The notes beneath the pieces were generated by a model, which saw only the letters and a list, made by a program, of their open reading frames with translations, was not told the DNA's origin and did no database searches. From CAVONV01 sp963697355 (GTDB taxonomy: Bacteria; Acidobacteriota; Vicinamibacteria; Marinacidobacterales; DATDRI01), in contig CAVONV010000003.1 of assembly GCA_963697355.1 (NCBI GenBank), positions 124,001-188,000 of the forward strand: a stretch of DNA of 64,000 nt, written 5' to 3'. Shown one piece after another: positions 1-7,964 of the stretch (its first letter is position 1; every line of letters begins with the position of its first letter). The position numbers and the translations under genes were made by a program.

Positions 1-947
1 CTCTCGAGAAGCCTTTCCGTCCGGTCGAACGCCTCGACTGTCTCCCCCGGGAAACCGACGATGACGTCTGTTCCCAGTCCTACGTCAGGGACTTTGTCCG
101 CTACGTCCTCGACAAACTGGGAATATTCATCGACTCGGTAGTGGCGGTTCATTCCCTCGAGCACCGTGTCATCGCCGCTTTGGATGGGAACATGGAAGTA
201 ATGACAGAGCTTGTCGGAGCCGGCCATGTGATCCACGAGTCCGGCCTCGATCGTGGTCGGTTCAATAGAAGTGATGCGGAGTCGTCTCAGGTCTTCGATC
301 GCTTCGAGCGAGTGTACCAAATCCAAGAATGTTCGGCCTTCGTTCTCGTAGCGGCCGATGTTGACACCGGTGAGAACGAGCTCTTGATGACCGACAGCCA
401 CGAGCTCTCTTGCTTCTCGACCGACATCGTCGAACTTCCGGCTCCGTTCTCGACCTCGCGTGAACGGAATGATGCAGAACGAACAGAAAAAGTCGCAGCC
501 GTCCTGTATCTTCAAGTTGGCGCGGGTCGTTCGGTAGTCTCCCGTCCCATCGACTTCGAAATCGGACGCGTCGATGAGTTTCGAATGAAGTACGACCGGC
601 TCCGGCAGCTTTCGGGGCTCACCAATGAAAGCAGGAAACTTCGTCTTGTAGTCGGTGCCGACGATCATGTCGACGCCCGGAATTTGTCTGAGAGCCTCTA
701 GACCAATCTGGGCATAACAACCCATCACCACGATGAACGCCTCGGGAGAGCGACGGAGAGATTGTCGGATGATGTTGCGGCATCGGGCCTCGCCGGCTTC
801 GGTCACCGAGCAGGTGTTGACGACGACCACATCGGCTGGTCGGTGCCAATCAACAATGGAGTAGCCTTTCTTCCGAAAGGCTCCCGACAAGACCGCCGTC
901 TCGGTCTGATTGAGACGACATCCCAATGTATAGAACGATGCACGCAT
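1..947 (-). CDS. mtaB: tRNA t6A37 methylthiotransferase MtaB (3' part missing)
   Basis: Radical-SAM enzyme that adds a methylthio group to N6-threonylcarbamoyladenosine at tRNA position 37. The gene starts at ATG 947 and runs off the left edge, leaving about 315 N-terminal residues. Visible: the UPF0004 domain start FYTLGCRLNQ with its first cluster Cys, NTCSVT, MGCYAQ, then the radical-SAM motif CDFFCSFC (CxxxCxxC) at about residues 155-162, followed by TRGRERSR and TGVNIG. The CRLNQ and GCYAQ wording fits MtaB better than MiaB or RimO; the subfamily call is inference. The frame is open throughout with no indel. Confidence 0.9.
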   Translation of the reverse strand, partial: MRASFYTLGCRLNQTETAVLSGAFRKKGYSIVDWHRPADVVVVNTCSVTEAGEARCRNIIRQSLRRSPEAFIVVMGCYAQIGLEALRQIPGVDMIVGTDYKTKFPAFIGEPRKLPEPVVLHSKLIDASDFEVDGTGDYRTTRANLKIQDGCDFFCSFCIIPFTRGRERSRKFDDVGREARELVAVGHQELVLTGVNIGRYENEGRTFLDLVHSLEAIEDLRRLRITSIEPTTIEAGLVDHMAGSDKLCHYFHVPIQSGDDTVLEGMNRHYRVDEYSQFVEDVADKVPDVGLGTDVIVGFPGETVEAFDRTERLLE

Positions 948-1041
948 GAAAAATGAGTATAGCACGGGCCCCATCGGCATCTGCCCGAGTGAAAAGCATG
1001 GACAGGCGTGAGATACTTCCTCTCACAAGGAGGCAAAAACC

Positions 1042-1369
1042 ATGTTGGAGGACATCAAAAAGGGCCTAATGGCCGGGTTTGGCACTATTTTTTTGACCAA
1101 GGACAAGATCGAGGAAGCCACGAAAAAACTGGCCGACCAAGCCAAAGATCAGCCGTGAGGACGCCCAGAAACTGGCCGACGAGCTCGCCCAGGTCGGAGA
1201 AGAGCGTTGGAGCGACATGGAAAAGGCGGTCACCGAAATCACCCGCAAGGGCATGGACAGTCTCGACTTTCCCCGACAATCCGAGCTCGCGGACTTGAAG
1301 AAGAAGATCGAAAAGCTGGAAAAGCGACTCGCGGCAATCGAGGCCCAGGGAGCAGGAGCCGACAAATAA
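1042..1369 (+). CDS. phasin-like coiled-coil protein, frameshifted
   Basis: Small helical protein of about 108 residues resembling the PhaF/phasin family (COG3937, granule-associated or regulatory coiled coils). Start ATG 1042 follows AGGAGG. The first frame (MLEDIKKGLMAGFGTIFLTK) stops at TGA 1156-1158. The next frame continues the protein without loss (ISREDAQKLADELAQ, then ADLKKKIEKLEKRLAAIEAQ) to TAA 1367-1369. Removing one A from the AAA at 1144-1146 restores a single frame, so this is a one-base insertion, either a sequencing error or a true mutation. The stop directly abuts the ubiB GTG, so the two genes are probably cotranscribed. Family call from composition and heptads only. Confidence 0.6.
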
Positions 1370-3022
1370 GTGGACTTCCGCACCCTGTCCACGGTTGGGC
1401 GCTTCAAAGACATCGCCGTCACTCTCTTGAAATACGGGTTCGACGACCTCGTGGAGCGGCTCGAGATTCCCGGGACGCGTCTCGCCAAGAAGATTCAAAA
1501 GCCCGAGAAGAACCTGGGGACCTACGAGCGCATCCGCCGAGCGCTCGAGGATCTGGGCCCCACGTTCGTCAAGATGGGGCAAATGATGAGTCTCCGACCG
1601 GATCTACTTCCAGCCGCTCTCGTCCGAGAGCTCAGAAAGCTTCAAGACGAAGTGAGTCCTCTCCCGTTCTCGGAGATCCGAGCGATGGTGGAAAAGAACC
1701 TGGATCGGCCTCTCGAGGATATTTTCTCGGAGTTCGACCGAGAGCCGGTGGCGTCGGCTTCTTTGTCGCAGGTCCATCGCAGCGTCCTCAGAGAGGGAGA
1801 CCAAATCGTCTGCGTCAAGGTTCAAAGACCCAACATAAGAAAGGTCATAGAGAAAGATCTCGACATACTGGACGCCGTCGTGGTGCGCCTCCACGAACGA
1901 TCGGAAGACTTGCGCCCTTATGATCTGCCCAACCTGGCACACGAGGCCCGCAGGAGCTTCTTGGGAGAAATCGACTTCCATCGAGAGGCCACACACTTGA
2001 AGATCGCCCGTGCCCTCCGAAGAGACGACAACGAGGCGTACATTCCAGCGGTCTACGAGACCTATTCGACCAGCGAGATTCTCGTCATGGAGTTCGTTGA
2101 AGGTACGAAGATCAAAGATCTCGACATCGATGGGCTGTCTGATCCCGGCGCCATTGCAAGAAAGGGACTCACCACTGCTGCAAAACAGGTATTCGAAGAC
2201 GGCTTTTTTCACGCCGACCCTCATCCGGGAAACCTACTGTTGTCGGAAGAAAAAGGTCTTTGTCTGCTCGATTGGGGCATGGTCGGACGGTTGACTGAGA
2301 ACGACCGATACGAGCTCTTTCATTTGATCAACTCGGTCGTGGAGAGGGACAGCGCCAGCCTGGCTGATGCGCTCATCTCGATTTCCACTTCGCACACGGA
2401 TGTCGATCGCAGGGCCCTGGAACGAAGCCTGCTGGAAATCCTCGATTACTACGGCAGCTTGCCGCTAAAGGAAATCAACGTCGGGAAGTTGCTGCTGGAT
2501 ATGACCGCCATACTGAGAGGTCACCGACTAAGACTCCCTCCCGACTTGGTCATCATGATCCGGGCCCTCGTCACAGCCGAGGGAGCGGCCCGCTTGATCT
2601 ATCCCGACCTCAACGTGGTGTTGGAAGTGCAAGGCTACGTGCGGCAGTTGGCGGCTCGGCAAGTCAAACCCGGGATCTTGTGGCGCAGGCTACGTTCTTC
2701 CATCTCACAGTTCATCACGGTGCAGCGCCAAGTGCCACGCCGGCTGGCTCAAATCGCCAATAAGATCGAGCGGGGCGAGCTTGCCATCCGGTTCGAGCAC
2801 GAGAAACTTGGCGGGCTGATTCACGCCCTCGAGAACACCGCAAGCCGCCTCACACTGGGGATCATCATCGGCGCCATGATCATCGGCTCCTCCATGATCA
2901 TCACGACCGGTGCCGGACCATCGCTATTCGGGTTCCCGGCCTTGGGGATCGTCGGCTACCTTTTCTCCGGATTGCTCGGACTATGGCTGGCCTTCAATAT
3001 TATTAGATCGAGAAGATTCTGA
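1370..3022 (+). CDS. ubiB: UbiB/AarF/ABC1 family atypical kinase
   Basis: Membrane-associated protein-kinase-like ATPase of the UbiB family, linked in other bacteria to quinone biosynthesis or lipid homeostasis. 550 residues, the usual length. Visible: the family signature KMGQ (residues 68-71) followed by SLRPDLLP, the alanine-rich nucleotide loop ASASLSQVHR, lysine in VCVKVQRP, the catalytic-type loop HADPHPGN (about 279) and metal site LLDWG (about 298). Two hydrophobic segments close the C-terminus. It uses GTG 1370, directly after the stop of the phasin-like gene, with an AGGAG inside that gene. No other quinone genes are nearby, so the exact substrate is unknown. Confidence 0.9.
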   Translation: MDFRTLSTVGRFKDIAVTLLKYGFDDLVERLEIPGTRLAKKIQKPEKNLGTYERIRRALEDLGPTFVKMGQMMSLRPDLLPAALVRELRKLQDEVSPLPFSEIRAMVEKNLDRPLEDIFSEFDREPVASASLSQVHRSVLREGDQIVCVKVQRPNIRKVIEKDLDILDAVVVRLHERSEDLRPYDLPNLAHEARRSFLGEIDFHREATHLKIARALRRDDNEAYIPAVYETYSTSEILVMEFVEGTKIKDLDIDGLSDPGAIARKGLTTAAKQVFEDGFFHADPHPGNLLLSEEKGLCLLDWGMVGRLTENDRYELFHLINSVVERDSASLADALISISTSHTDVDRRALERSLLEILDYYGSLPLKEINVGKLLLDMTAILRGHRLRLPPDLVIMIRALVTAEGAARLIYPDLNVVLEVQGYVRQLAARQVKPGILWRRLRSSISQFITVQRQVPRRLAQIANKIERGELAIRFEHEKLGGLIHALENTASRLTLGIIIGAMIIGSSMIITTGAGPSLFGFPALGIVGYLFSGLLGLWLAFNIIRSRRF

Positions 3023-3027
3023 AGAAA

Positions 3028-3205
3028 GAATTCAGGAATTCAAGAACTCAAGAATTCAAGAATGGTTTTGTGGGCCGGCTGGCGCCGTCCGTTTTGATTA
3101 CTGGAGCTCCGGAGCAAAACAACTCAGGTCTCATTCTATGATTCCTGATTCCCTGAATGCTTGATTTCTTGATTTCTTGAGTGCTCGAGTTCTCGAGTTC
3201 TACTA
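3028..3205. repeat. intergenic inverted tract of TTCAAGAATT-type units
   Basis: Between the convergent ubiB and lutC genes. The left part (3028-3064) repeats GAATTCAAGAA-like words; the right part (3133-3201) carries the opposite orientation (TTGATTTCTTGA, CTCGAGTTCTCGAG). The arms could fold back over a spacer of about 70 bases. Similar tracts occur at 9165-9211, 12376-12390 and 12926-12962. A role as bidirectional terminator is inference from the convergent position. Confidence 0.6.
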
Positions 3206-3208
3206 TCC

Positions 3209-3886
3209 CTATCCTTCTTCTATCAGTACGACGTGCAGCTCTTTGGGGCCGTGGACTCCGACGGTCAAAACGAGCTCGATGTCGGCGGTTCGGCTGGGGC
3301 CGGTAATGAAGGTGAGCGCGCTCGGCAGTTCTTCGCGCTCAGTGATGACCCGTTCGATCAGGACGGAAAGGTCGGAAACGATACCGCTCGAACGGAGTAG
3401 AGCAATATGTATGGGCGAGAGAAGTGAAATGGCGCGACCCTGACCCGGCCGAGCCGCTACGGCCAGCGTTCCCGTTTCCGCTACCCCGTAATCTACGGAG
3501 GTCATGCCTGCATCGGCGTCGAACTCGGCGGCTCTAATCTGTTCCGATGTGGCCTCACCGCGCAGATCACCGACCATCACGGTGACGCCTGAATCCGCGA
3601 GCGCGGCATCCATCTCGAGCTCTCGGTCGAACGCGGTATTGGCACGAACGACCGTTTGGATCTTTTTTTGGGCAACGATCTCTTGAATCCTCACCCGGGC
3701 CTCTTCTAGACTGCCCGCGCGATAGACAACTCCGTCGGCCGCTTCGAGCTCACGAACAAATCCTTCCAACATCTCGGCTGGATCCGATCGCACGTGTAGG
3801 CTCCCTAGCGGCAAGACAACCGCCGGAACCCGGCGACGCCCCTGGAGCGTCGAGCGTATGTTTTCAATGAAGCTCCTTTCATCCAT
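3209..3886 (-). CDS. lutC: lactate utilization protein LutC (LUD domain)
   Basis: LUD-domain subunit of the LutABC iron-sulfur L-lactate oxidase, about 225 residues. Start chosen at ATG 3886 (MDERSFIENIRS), preceded by GGAGG at good spacing; a longer upstream frame lies inside lutB. Visible LUD features: TVVRANTAFDRELE, MTSVDYGVAETGTLAV and LLSPIHIALL, ending HVVLIEEG. It overlaps the end of lutB by a few bases, implying translational coupling. Order A-B-C on the minus strand is the canonical lut operon. Confidence 0.9.
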   Translation of the reverse strand: MDERSFIENIRSTLQGRRRVPAVVLPLGSLHVRSDPAEMLEGFVRELEAADGVVYRAGSLEEARVRIQEIVAQKKIQTVVRANTAFDRELEMDAALADSGVTVMVGDLRGEATSEQIRAAEFDADAGMTSVDYGVAETGTLAVAARPGQGRAISLLSPIHIALLRSSGIVSDLSVLIERVITEREELPSALTFITGPSRTADIELVLTVGVHGPKELHVVLIEEG

Positions 3887-5276
3887 GGTGCCGCCTCCAC
3901 CAATCTCGAAAACTCTGCCGCGCCGGCGCTGGGAAATCACGGGTTCGGGTCCACGCAGATAGTGTGGGAACGGAACGCATTCGTCCCTTCCGGACAAAGG
4001 GTCGGGAAAGCCAATAGGCTAGACCTGTTGCCCATCGGTAGTTTCTTTCCGATGCATTGACGAGCGCAAACCATCGTACGAGACGTTGTTGTTTTCCTTT
4101 GACCTCGGCCACGACATTCTTGCGCTGCTCCAATAGCAGATGGGGAATATTGATCCGGACCGGGCAAACATCTCGACAAGCTCCACAGAGTGTAGAGGCG
4201 AACGGAAGCTCGGCGGCTTTGTCATGACCGATATAGGAAGGCGTGATGACCGATCCGATGGGACCCGAATATACGGAACCAAAGGCATGCCCCCCGGCGT
4301 GTCGGTAAACCGGGCAGGCGTTCAAGCAAGCCCCACAACGGATACAAAAGAGCGACTCACGCAGTACGGGATCCGCTAAAAGACGCGAGCGTCCATTGTC
4401 TAACACCACGAGGTGGAATGCCTCGGGCCCATCCTCTTCGTCTCGGCGACGCGGACCGGTGATGATAGAGACGTAGCTGCCCATCTTTTGACCCGTCGCG
4501 CTCCGTGCCAAGATTCTCATGAAGGCCGCAAACGAAGACAGATCGGGGATCACTTTCTCCATCCCCATCAAAGCGATATGAACGCGCGGTAAAGAGGTCG
4601 TCAGACGTGCATTACCCTCGTTCTCGACCACCACGATGCTTCCCGTATCGGCAATGGCGAAGTTGACACCGCTAATGCCGAGGTCGGCGTTTCGGAACTT
4701 GTCCCGCAAGTGTCGACGGGCTTCCCGTGTTAGATCTTCGTGGCGATCCAGCCTTGGAGACCCGAGCTTTTGTACGAAAAGCTCTGCTACTTCTTCTTTT
4801 GTCTTGTGGATCGCCGGCGCTATGATGTGTGACGGTGTCTCGTTAGCCAGCTGGATGATGTACTCGCCCAGATCCGTTTCCACGGGCTCGACCCCAGCCT
4901 GCTCGAGGGCTTCGTTGAGACCTACTTCCTCGGTCGTCATCGACTTGCTCTTGACCGCAAGCTTCGAGCCGTACTGTCGCGTCAACTCGACGATGATCTG
5001 GCGTGCCTCGGCGGCATCGGCCGCCCAGTGAATGTGGCCACCTTGCCGGCGTACAGAATCCGCAAGCTGCTCGAGATAGTGATCCAGGTGCGCAATCGTG
5101 TCTTCTTTTATCTGTCGGGCCCGATCTCGAAGCGCTTCACCTTCCGGAAATGTTTCAAAGGAATCGTTACGGCTCTTGATGAAACGCGCGGTGGCGTTTC
5201 CGAGTGCCTTTTGAAGATTCGAATCGTCCAGGGCCTTTCGAACGCCGTCCAAGAACAGGTGGCTTCGGCTTTCCAT
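3879..5276 (-). CDS. lutB: lactate utilization iron-sulfur protein LutB
   Basis: LUD domain plus ferredoxin-like domain, about 465 residues. Start taken at ATG 5276 (MESRSHLFLDGVRK); the longer frame reaching 5321 overlaps lutA and is less likely. Visible: LAVKSKSMTTEEVGLNEAL of the LUD domain, SGVNFAIADTGSIVVVENEG, LPRVHIALMG, then two [4Fe-4S] motifs, CIRCGACLNACPVYR (about 309) and CGACRDVCPVRI (about 362). Electron-carrying subunit of the LutABC complex that oxidises L-lactate to pyruvate in the cytoplasm. It lies just after lutA with about 4 bases between. Confidence 0.92.
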   Translation of the reverse strand: MESRSHLFLDGVRKALDDSNLQKALGNATARFIKSRNDSFETFPEGEALRDRARQIKEDTIAHLDHYLEQLADSVRRQGGHIHWAADAAEARQIIVELTRQYGSKLAVKSKSMTTEEVGLNEALEQAGVEPVETDLGEYIIQLANETPSHIIAPAIHKTKEEVAELFVQKLGSPRLDRHEDLTREARRHLRDKFRNADLGISGVNFAIADTGSIVVVENEGNARLTTSLPRVHIALMGMEKVIPDLSSFAAFMRILARSATGQKMGSYVSIITGPRRRDEEDGPEAFHLVVLDNGRSRLLADPVLRESLFCIRCGACLNACPVYRHAGGHAFGSVYSGPIGSVITPSYIGHDKAAELPFASTLCGACRDVCPVRINIPHLLLEQRKNVVAEVKGKQQRLVRWFALVNASERNYRWATGLAYWLSRPFVRKGRMRSVPTLSAWTRTRDFPAPARQSFRDWWRRHHG

Positions 5277-5280
5277 GGAC

Positions 5281-6003
5281 TCAGAGGCTCCCTGCAAGAA
5301 TCTCGGCGATGTGAACGGCACGAAGCGAGCTGCCTCGCCGGCTCAGAGCTCCACCGAGATGCATGAGGCAACCGCAGTCGGTTGCCGTAATCACATCGGC
5401 ACCCGTTGCCTCGGCATATCGTAGTTTGTCATCCAACATCGCTTCCGAGAGCTCCGACATCTTGACCGAGAACGCACCACCAAAGCCGCAACACAAGTCG
5501 CTGCGTTCCATCTCGACGAGCTCCAGACCCTCGACCTTCCTCAAGAGCTCCCGAGGGGGCTCAGATATTCCCAACTCTCGTAATAGATGGCAGGATTCGT
5601 GGTAGGTCACCTTTGCTTCGAATTTGCTCCGAGGGTCGAAAGAACGCTCCGACAGAAACTCGGTCAGCTCAAAGAGTCGTTCCCCCAACTCCGTGGCCCT
5701 GCCTTGCCATTTCGGCTCTTCCGAAAAGAGCTCCGGATAGAACACGCGCACCATACTCGTGCAAGACCCGGAGGGTGTCACAACGACGTCGTAGGACTCG
5801 AAGATCGATATGAAACGCCGCGCCAAACGCCGCGCCTCATCGTGATAACCCATGTTGTATGCGGGTTGCCCGCAGCAGGTTTGTTCATGGGGAAACTCGA
5901 CCCGACAGCCGGCTTGCTCGAGAAGACGAACCGAAGCCTCGCCCACCTTGGGATAGAACTGGTCGACCAAGCAGGTGACAAAAAGCGCTGTCCTAGTGCT
6001 CAT
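5281..6003 (-). CDS. lutA: lactate utilization protein LutA (CCG-domain Fe-S oxidoreductase)
   Basis: First gene of the lut operon, 240 residues, the normal LutA length. Two cysteine-rich CCG domains are visible: EQTCCGQPAYN near residue 40 and SDLCCGFGGAFSVK near 165, with YHESCHLLRELG between. Related to the GlpC/HdrB heterodisulfide-type cluster-binding domain. Forms the LutABC lactate oxidase with the two downstream genes. A lactate permease gene lies about 3.2 kb away on the other strand and should supply the substrate. Confidence 0.92.
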   Translation of the reverse strand: MSTRTALFVTCLVDQFYPKVGEASVRLLEQAGCRVEFPHEQTCCGQPAYNMGYHDEARRLARRFISIFESYDVVVTPSGSCTSMVRVFYPELFSEEPKWQGRATELGERLFELTEFLSERSFDPRSKFEAKVTYHESCHLLRELGISEPPRELLRKVEGLELVEMERSDLCCGFGGAFSVKMSELSEAMLDDKLRYAEATGADVITATDCGCLMHLGGALSRRGSSLRAVHIAEILAGSL

Positions 6004-6080
6004 GATCGAGTGCCACGCGTTCCCACTATTTCACTGAGCCGCCGAGCAGTCAAGCCGCCCGCTCTTCACTGGTCACCCGC

Positions 6081-6152
6081 CTTCGCTCACGTTCTCCACC
6101 GTTCAAGCTTCGGCGGGTCCGCCGAAGGCTGCAAAGAGGCGGACTGCCCAAC
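6081..6152. repeat. degenerate copy of the CCGCCTTCGC/GGCGGAC palindrome
   Basis: In the 196-base gap between lutA and the HIT gene. Contains CTTCGGCGGGTCCGCCGAAG, a near-perfect 20-base palindrome, flanked by CCGCCTTCGC on one side and GAGGCGGAC on the other. The same word set occurs inside two kinase genes (43,168-43,226 and 52,729-52,768). It is more diverged here. Confidence 0.5.
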
Positions 6153-6171
6153 CGCCTACTGACTTCAATTC

Positions 6172-6209
6172 ACACCGACGCTACCCTGTCACACCGACGC
6201 TACCCTGGC
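6172..6209. repeat. two tandem 19-bp units (CACACCGACGCTACCCTG)
   Basis: Two adjacent, nearly identical copies of CACACCGACGCTACCCTGK. The second copy covers the stop codon of the HIT gene on the minus strand, so the last residues of that protein may derive from the duplication. Confidence 0.6.
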
Positions 6210-6541
6210 GGCCAGCGAAGAGCGCGTCCACCCATGATGTGAAGATGAATATGGTCAATGGTCTGTCCGGCCATCGCGTTACAGTTCCACACGAGTCGAT
6301 ATCCGTCTTCTGCGATACCTTCTTGGGCCGCCAGGTCTCGGGCGGCCAGGACGATTTTTCCCACCAGCGCGGCGTCGGCTTCGGAGAGATCGTTCAATGT
6401 AGCAATATGCTTGCGTGGAATGATCAAGATGTGAGTGGGTGCGTGGGGATGGATATCTCTAAAGGCATAGATGTCCTCGTCCTCTAGAACCGCAGTGCTG
6501 GGACGCTTTTTCGCCGCAATATCACAGAAAAGGCAGCTCAT
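6200..6541 (-). CDS. HIT family nucleotide-binding protein (HINT-like)
   Basis: Histidine-triad purine nucleotide hydrolase or transferase of the HinT group, 113 residues. Visible: CLFCDIAAKKRPS at the start, PTHILIIPRKHIATLND, and the histidine triad HIHLHIMGG near residue 95. The conserved Trp-rich C-terminus is replaced by a short RALRWPPG tail whose stop lies in a small tandem repeat. Single-gene unit between lutA and an unrelated plus-strand gene. Specific substrate unknown. Confidence 0.88.
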   Translation of the reverse strand: MSCLFCDIAAKKRPSTAVLEDEDIYAFRDIHPHAPTHILIIPRKHIATLNDLSEADAALVGKIVLAARDLAAQEGIAEDGYRLVWNCNAMAGQTIDHIHLHIMGGRALRWPPG

Positions 6542-6587
6542 TAATAAAAGGATGATAGTACATTAGGTGGAAAATGTGTTAGTAGAA

Positions 6588-6652
6588 AGGGGCCGCACGG
6601 CCGAGACGTCTACCACATCAAGAAATGACTTCGCGGGGATTGATGCCCCTTG
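6588..6652. repeat. degenerate copy of the GCATCCGCACG hairpin repeat
   Basis: Aligns by eye with the 7218-7278 repeat: CCGCACGGCC, GACGT, CCACATCAAG, GACTTCG and GATGCCCCTTGCC appear in the same order. The outer arms are decayed. It is followed by a purine/pyrimidine-rich stretch (6660-6740) of AGAAAG and CTTTCTCC words that is itself partly self-complementary and precedes the next gene. Confidence 0.5.
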
Positions 6653-6765
6653 CCTGGAGAAGCAAGTAGAAAGGAGAAAGTAGAAAGAAACAAAAGCAAG
6701 ACTGGAATTGATGCTCCTTTCTCCTTTATTCTTTCTCCTCTCTTAATGAACGGAGGTCTCACCAA

Positions 6766-7215
6766 ATGAGTGACAATTTGATTAGCAGTGGCCATTCCAG
6801 ACTGACTCTGGCGGGAGCCAAGTTGATGCTGGAGGCTGCCGAGCAAAAGGCCAGAGAAATGGGCCTCGCCATGGACATTGCGATATGTGACGATGGAGGA
6901 AACCTCTTGGCGTTCCACCGCATGGAAGGCGCCAAGATTACCAGCATCGAAGTGGCCATCGGCAAGGCATTCACTGCCGGTGCCAGCCGAGTTTCCACCG
7001 AGAAGTACGGTGAGGTCGCCGGCCCGGGAAAACCGGCTTTCGGAATCCATGCCAGCAACCCCGGAAAATTCATGATCTTCGGTGGGGGCCTTCCCTTTCA
7101 GGTCGGAGGCGAGCATCTAGGCGGGATAGGTTGCAGCTCGGGCTCGGTTGACCAGGATACCGAAGTCGCCCAAGCCGGAATCGATGCGCTCCACAAGAGC
7201 ATGGGAGAAAAGTAG
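6766..7215 (+). CDS. GlcG/HbpS family heme-degrading-like protein (DUF336)
   Basis: 149-residue cytosolic protein of the GlcG/HbpS/PduO-C fold. Visible: SRLTLAGAKLMLEAAEQKA, MDIAICDDGGNLLAFHRMEGA, a conserved SIEVAIGKAFTA and IFGGGLPF segment, and GGIGCSSGSVDQD near the C-terminus. Start ATG 6766 follows GGAGGT. Some relatives bind heme or sit in glycolate operons; here no glycolate genes are adjacent, so the function is left general. Confidence 0.85.
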   Translation: MSDNLISSGHSRLTLAGAKLMLEAAEQKAREMGLAMDIAICDDGGNLLAFHRMEGAKITSIEVAIGKAFTAGASRVSTEKYGEVAGPGKPAFGIHASNPGKFMIFGGGLPFQVGGEHLGGIGCSSGSVDQDTEVAQAGIDALHKSMGEK

Positions 7216-7217
7216 AA

Positions 7218-7278
7218 GCATCCGCACGGCCAAGACGGGCGACGTCCACCGCACAAGGGACTAACTTCGTGCGGATGC
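7218..7278. repeat. 61-bp hairpin repeat with 11-bp arms (GCATCCGCACG)
   Basis: GCATCCGCACG at 7218-7228 pairs exactly with CGTGCGGATGC at 7268-7278. The element lies just after a gene stop. A second copy, reverse-oriented, is at 12,401-12,470. It is followed by about 4.5 units of CCCTTG (7277-7305). Probably a REP-like element or transcription terminator; no function is shown. Confidence 0.75.
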
Positions 7279-7369
7279 CCCTTGCCCTTGCCCTTGCCCT
7301 TGCCCGATGCAAGTTAGTTGGAAGTCAGAGTATCTTTCCACTTGTGCCCGAGGGAAGCTCCGCGCTACG

Positions 7370-7864
7370 ATGCCGATATACGCCATGCGACATCTAAGTC
7401 TCATTCTCGCCATGTTATGCCTCGGACCGGCGCTAGCTAGCGGCCAGGCGGATGCATCGCTCGAAAAAGAAGCAAAGCGTTTGGAAACCCTCATCATCGC
7501 CCCTTGCTGTTGGCGACAGCCCGTTTCCGACCATCAATCCCCAGATGCGACCCGGATCAAAGCCGAGATCCGTCAGATGCTCGAAGAAGGCAAGGATCAA
7601 ACCCAAATCCTGGATCATTATGTCGGGATTCACGGCGCCCGCATCTTGTCCATCCCACCTCAAGAAGGCTTCAATCGAACCGCCTTCCTCATGCCGGCAC
7701 TATTCACGATCCTGGGCTTGCTCGTCGTTGGAATGGTCCTCCACAAATGGCAATCATCGGCGGCAAAAAGGTCGGCAGAGCAGCCGGCACACGCCGAGAC
7801 CCCGCTCGACGATGCTATGTCTCGCCGCATACAAAAAGAGCTCGACGCAATGGACGACGCCTGA
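7370..7864 (+). CDS. CcmH-like cytochrome c biogenesis protein with CC motif
   Basis: 164-residue secreted or anchored protein of the CcmH/CycL/NrfF family, involved in apocytochrome c handling in the periplasm. Start ATG 7370 with GGGAAG upstream; ATG 7385 is the alternative. Visible: signal peptide (LSLILAMLCLGPALASG), IAPCCWRQPVSDHQSPDA, KAEIRQMLEEGKDQTQILDHYV, then one TM helix (LMPALFTILGLLVVGMVL). The usual thiol motif CxxC is replaced by adjacent cysteines (CC), a form common in this phylum by recollection. No other ccm gene is in view. Confidence 0.8.
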   Translation: MPIYAMRHLSLILAMLCLGPALASGQADASLEKEAKRLETLIIAPCCWRQPVSDHQSPDATRIKAEIRQMLEEGKDQTQILDHYVGIHGARILSIPPQEGFNRTAFLMPALFTILGLLVVGMVLHKWQSSAAKRSAEQPAHAETPLDDAMSRRIQKELDAMDDA

Positions 7865-7964
7865 GCCGAGCGCTCTCGCTCCGTTGTCTCCCCATCCCCC
7901 TAACTTGTGATACGCTGAAAGTGCTTTAGGGTGTCTGACTTAAAGTGATTCAGTAGAGCGTCGC

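Noticed and set aside
7277..7305. CCCTTG repeats as a CRISPR-like array
   Set aside because: Units are 6 bases without spacers; a simple tandem repeat.
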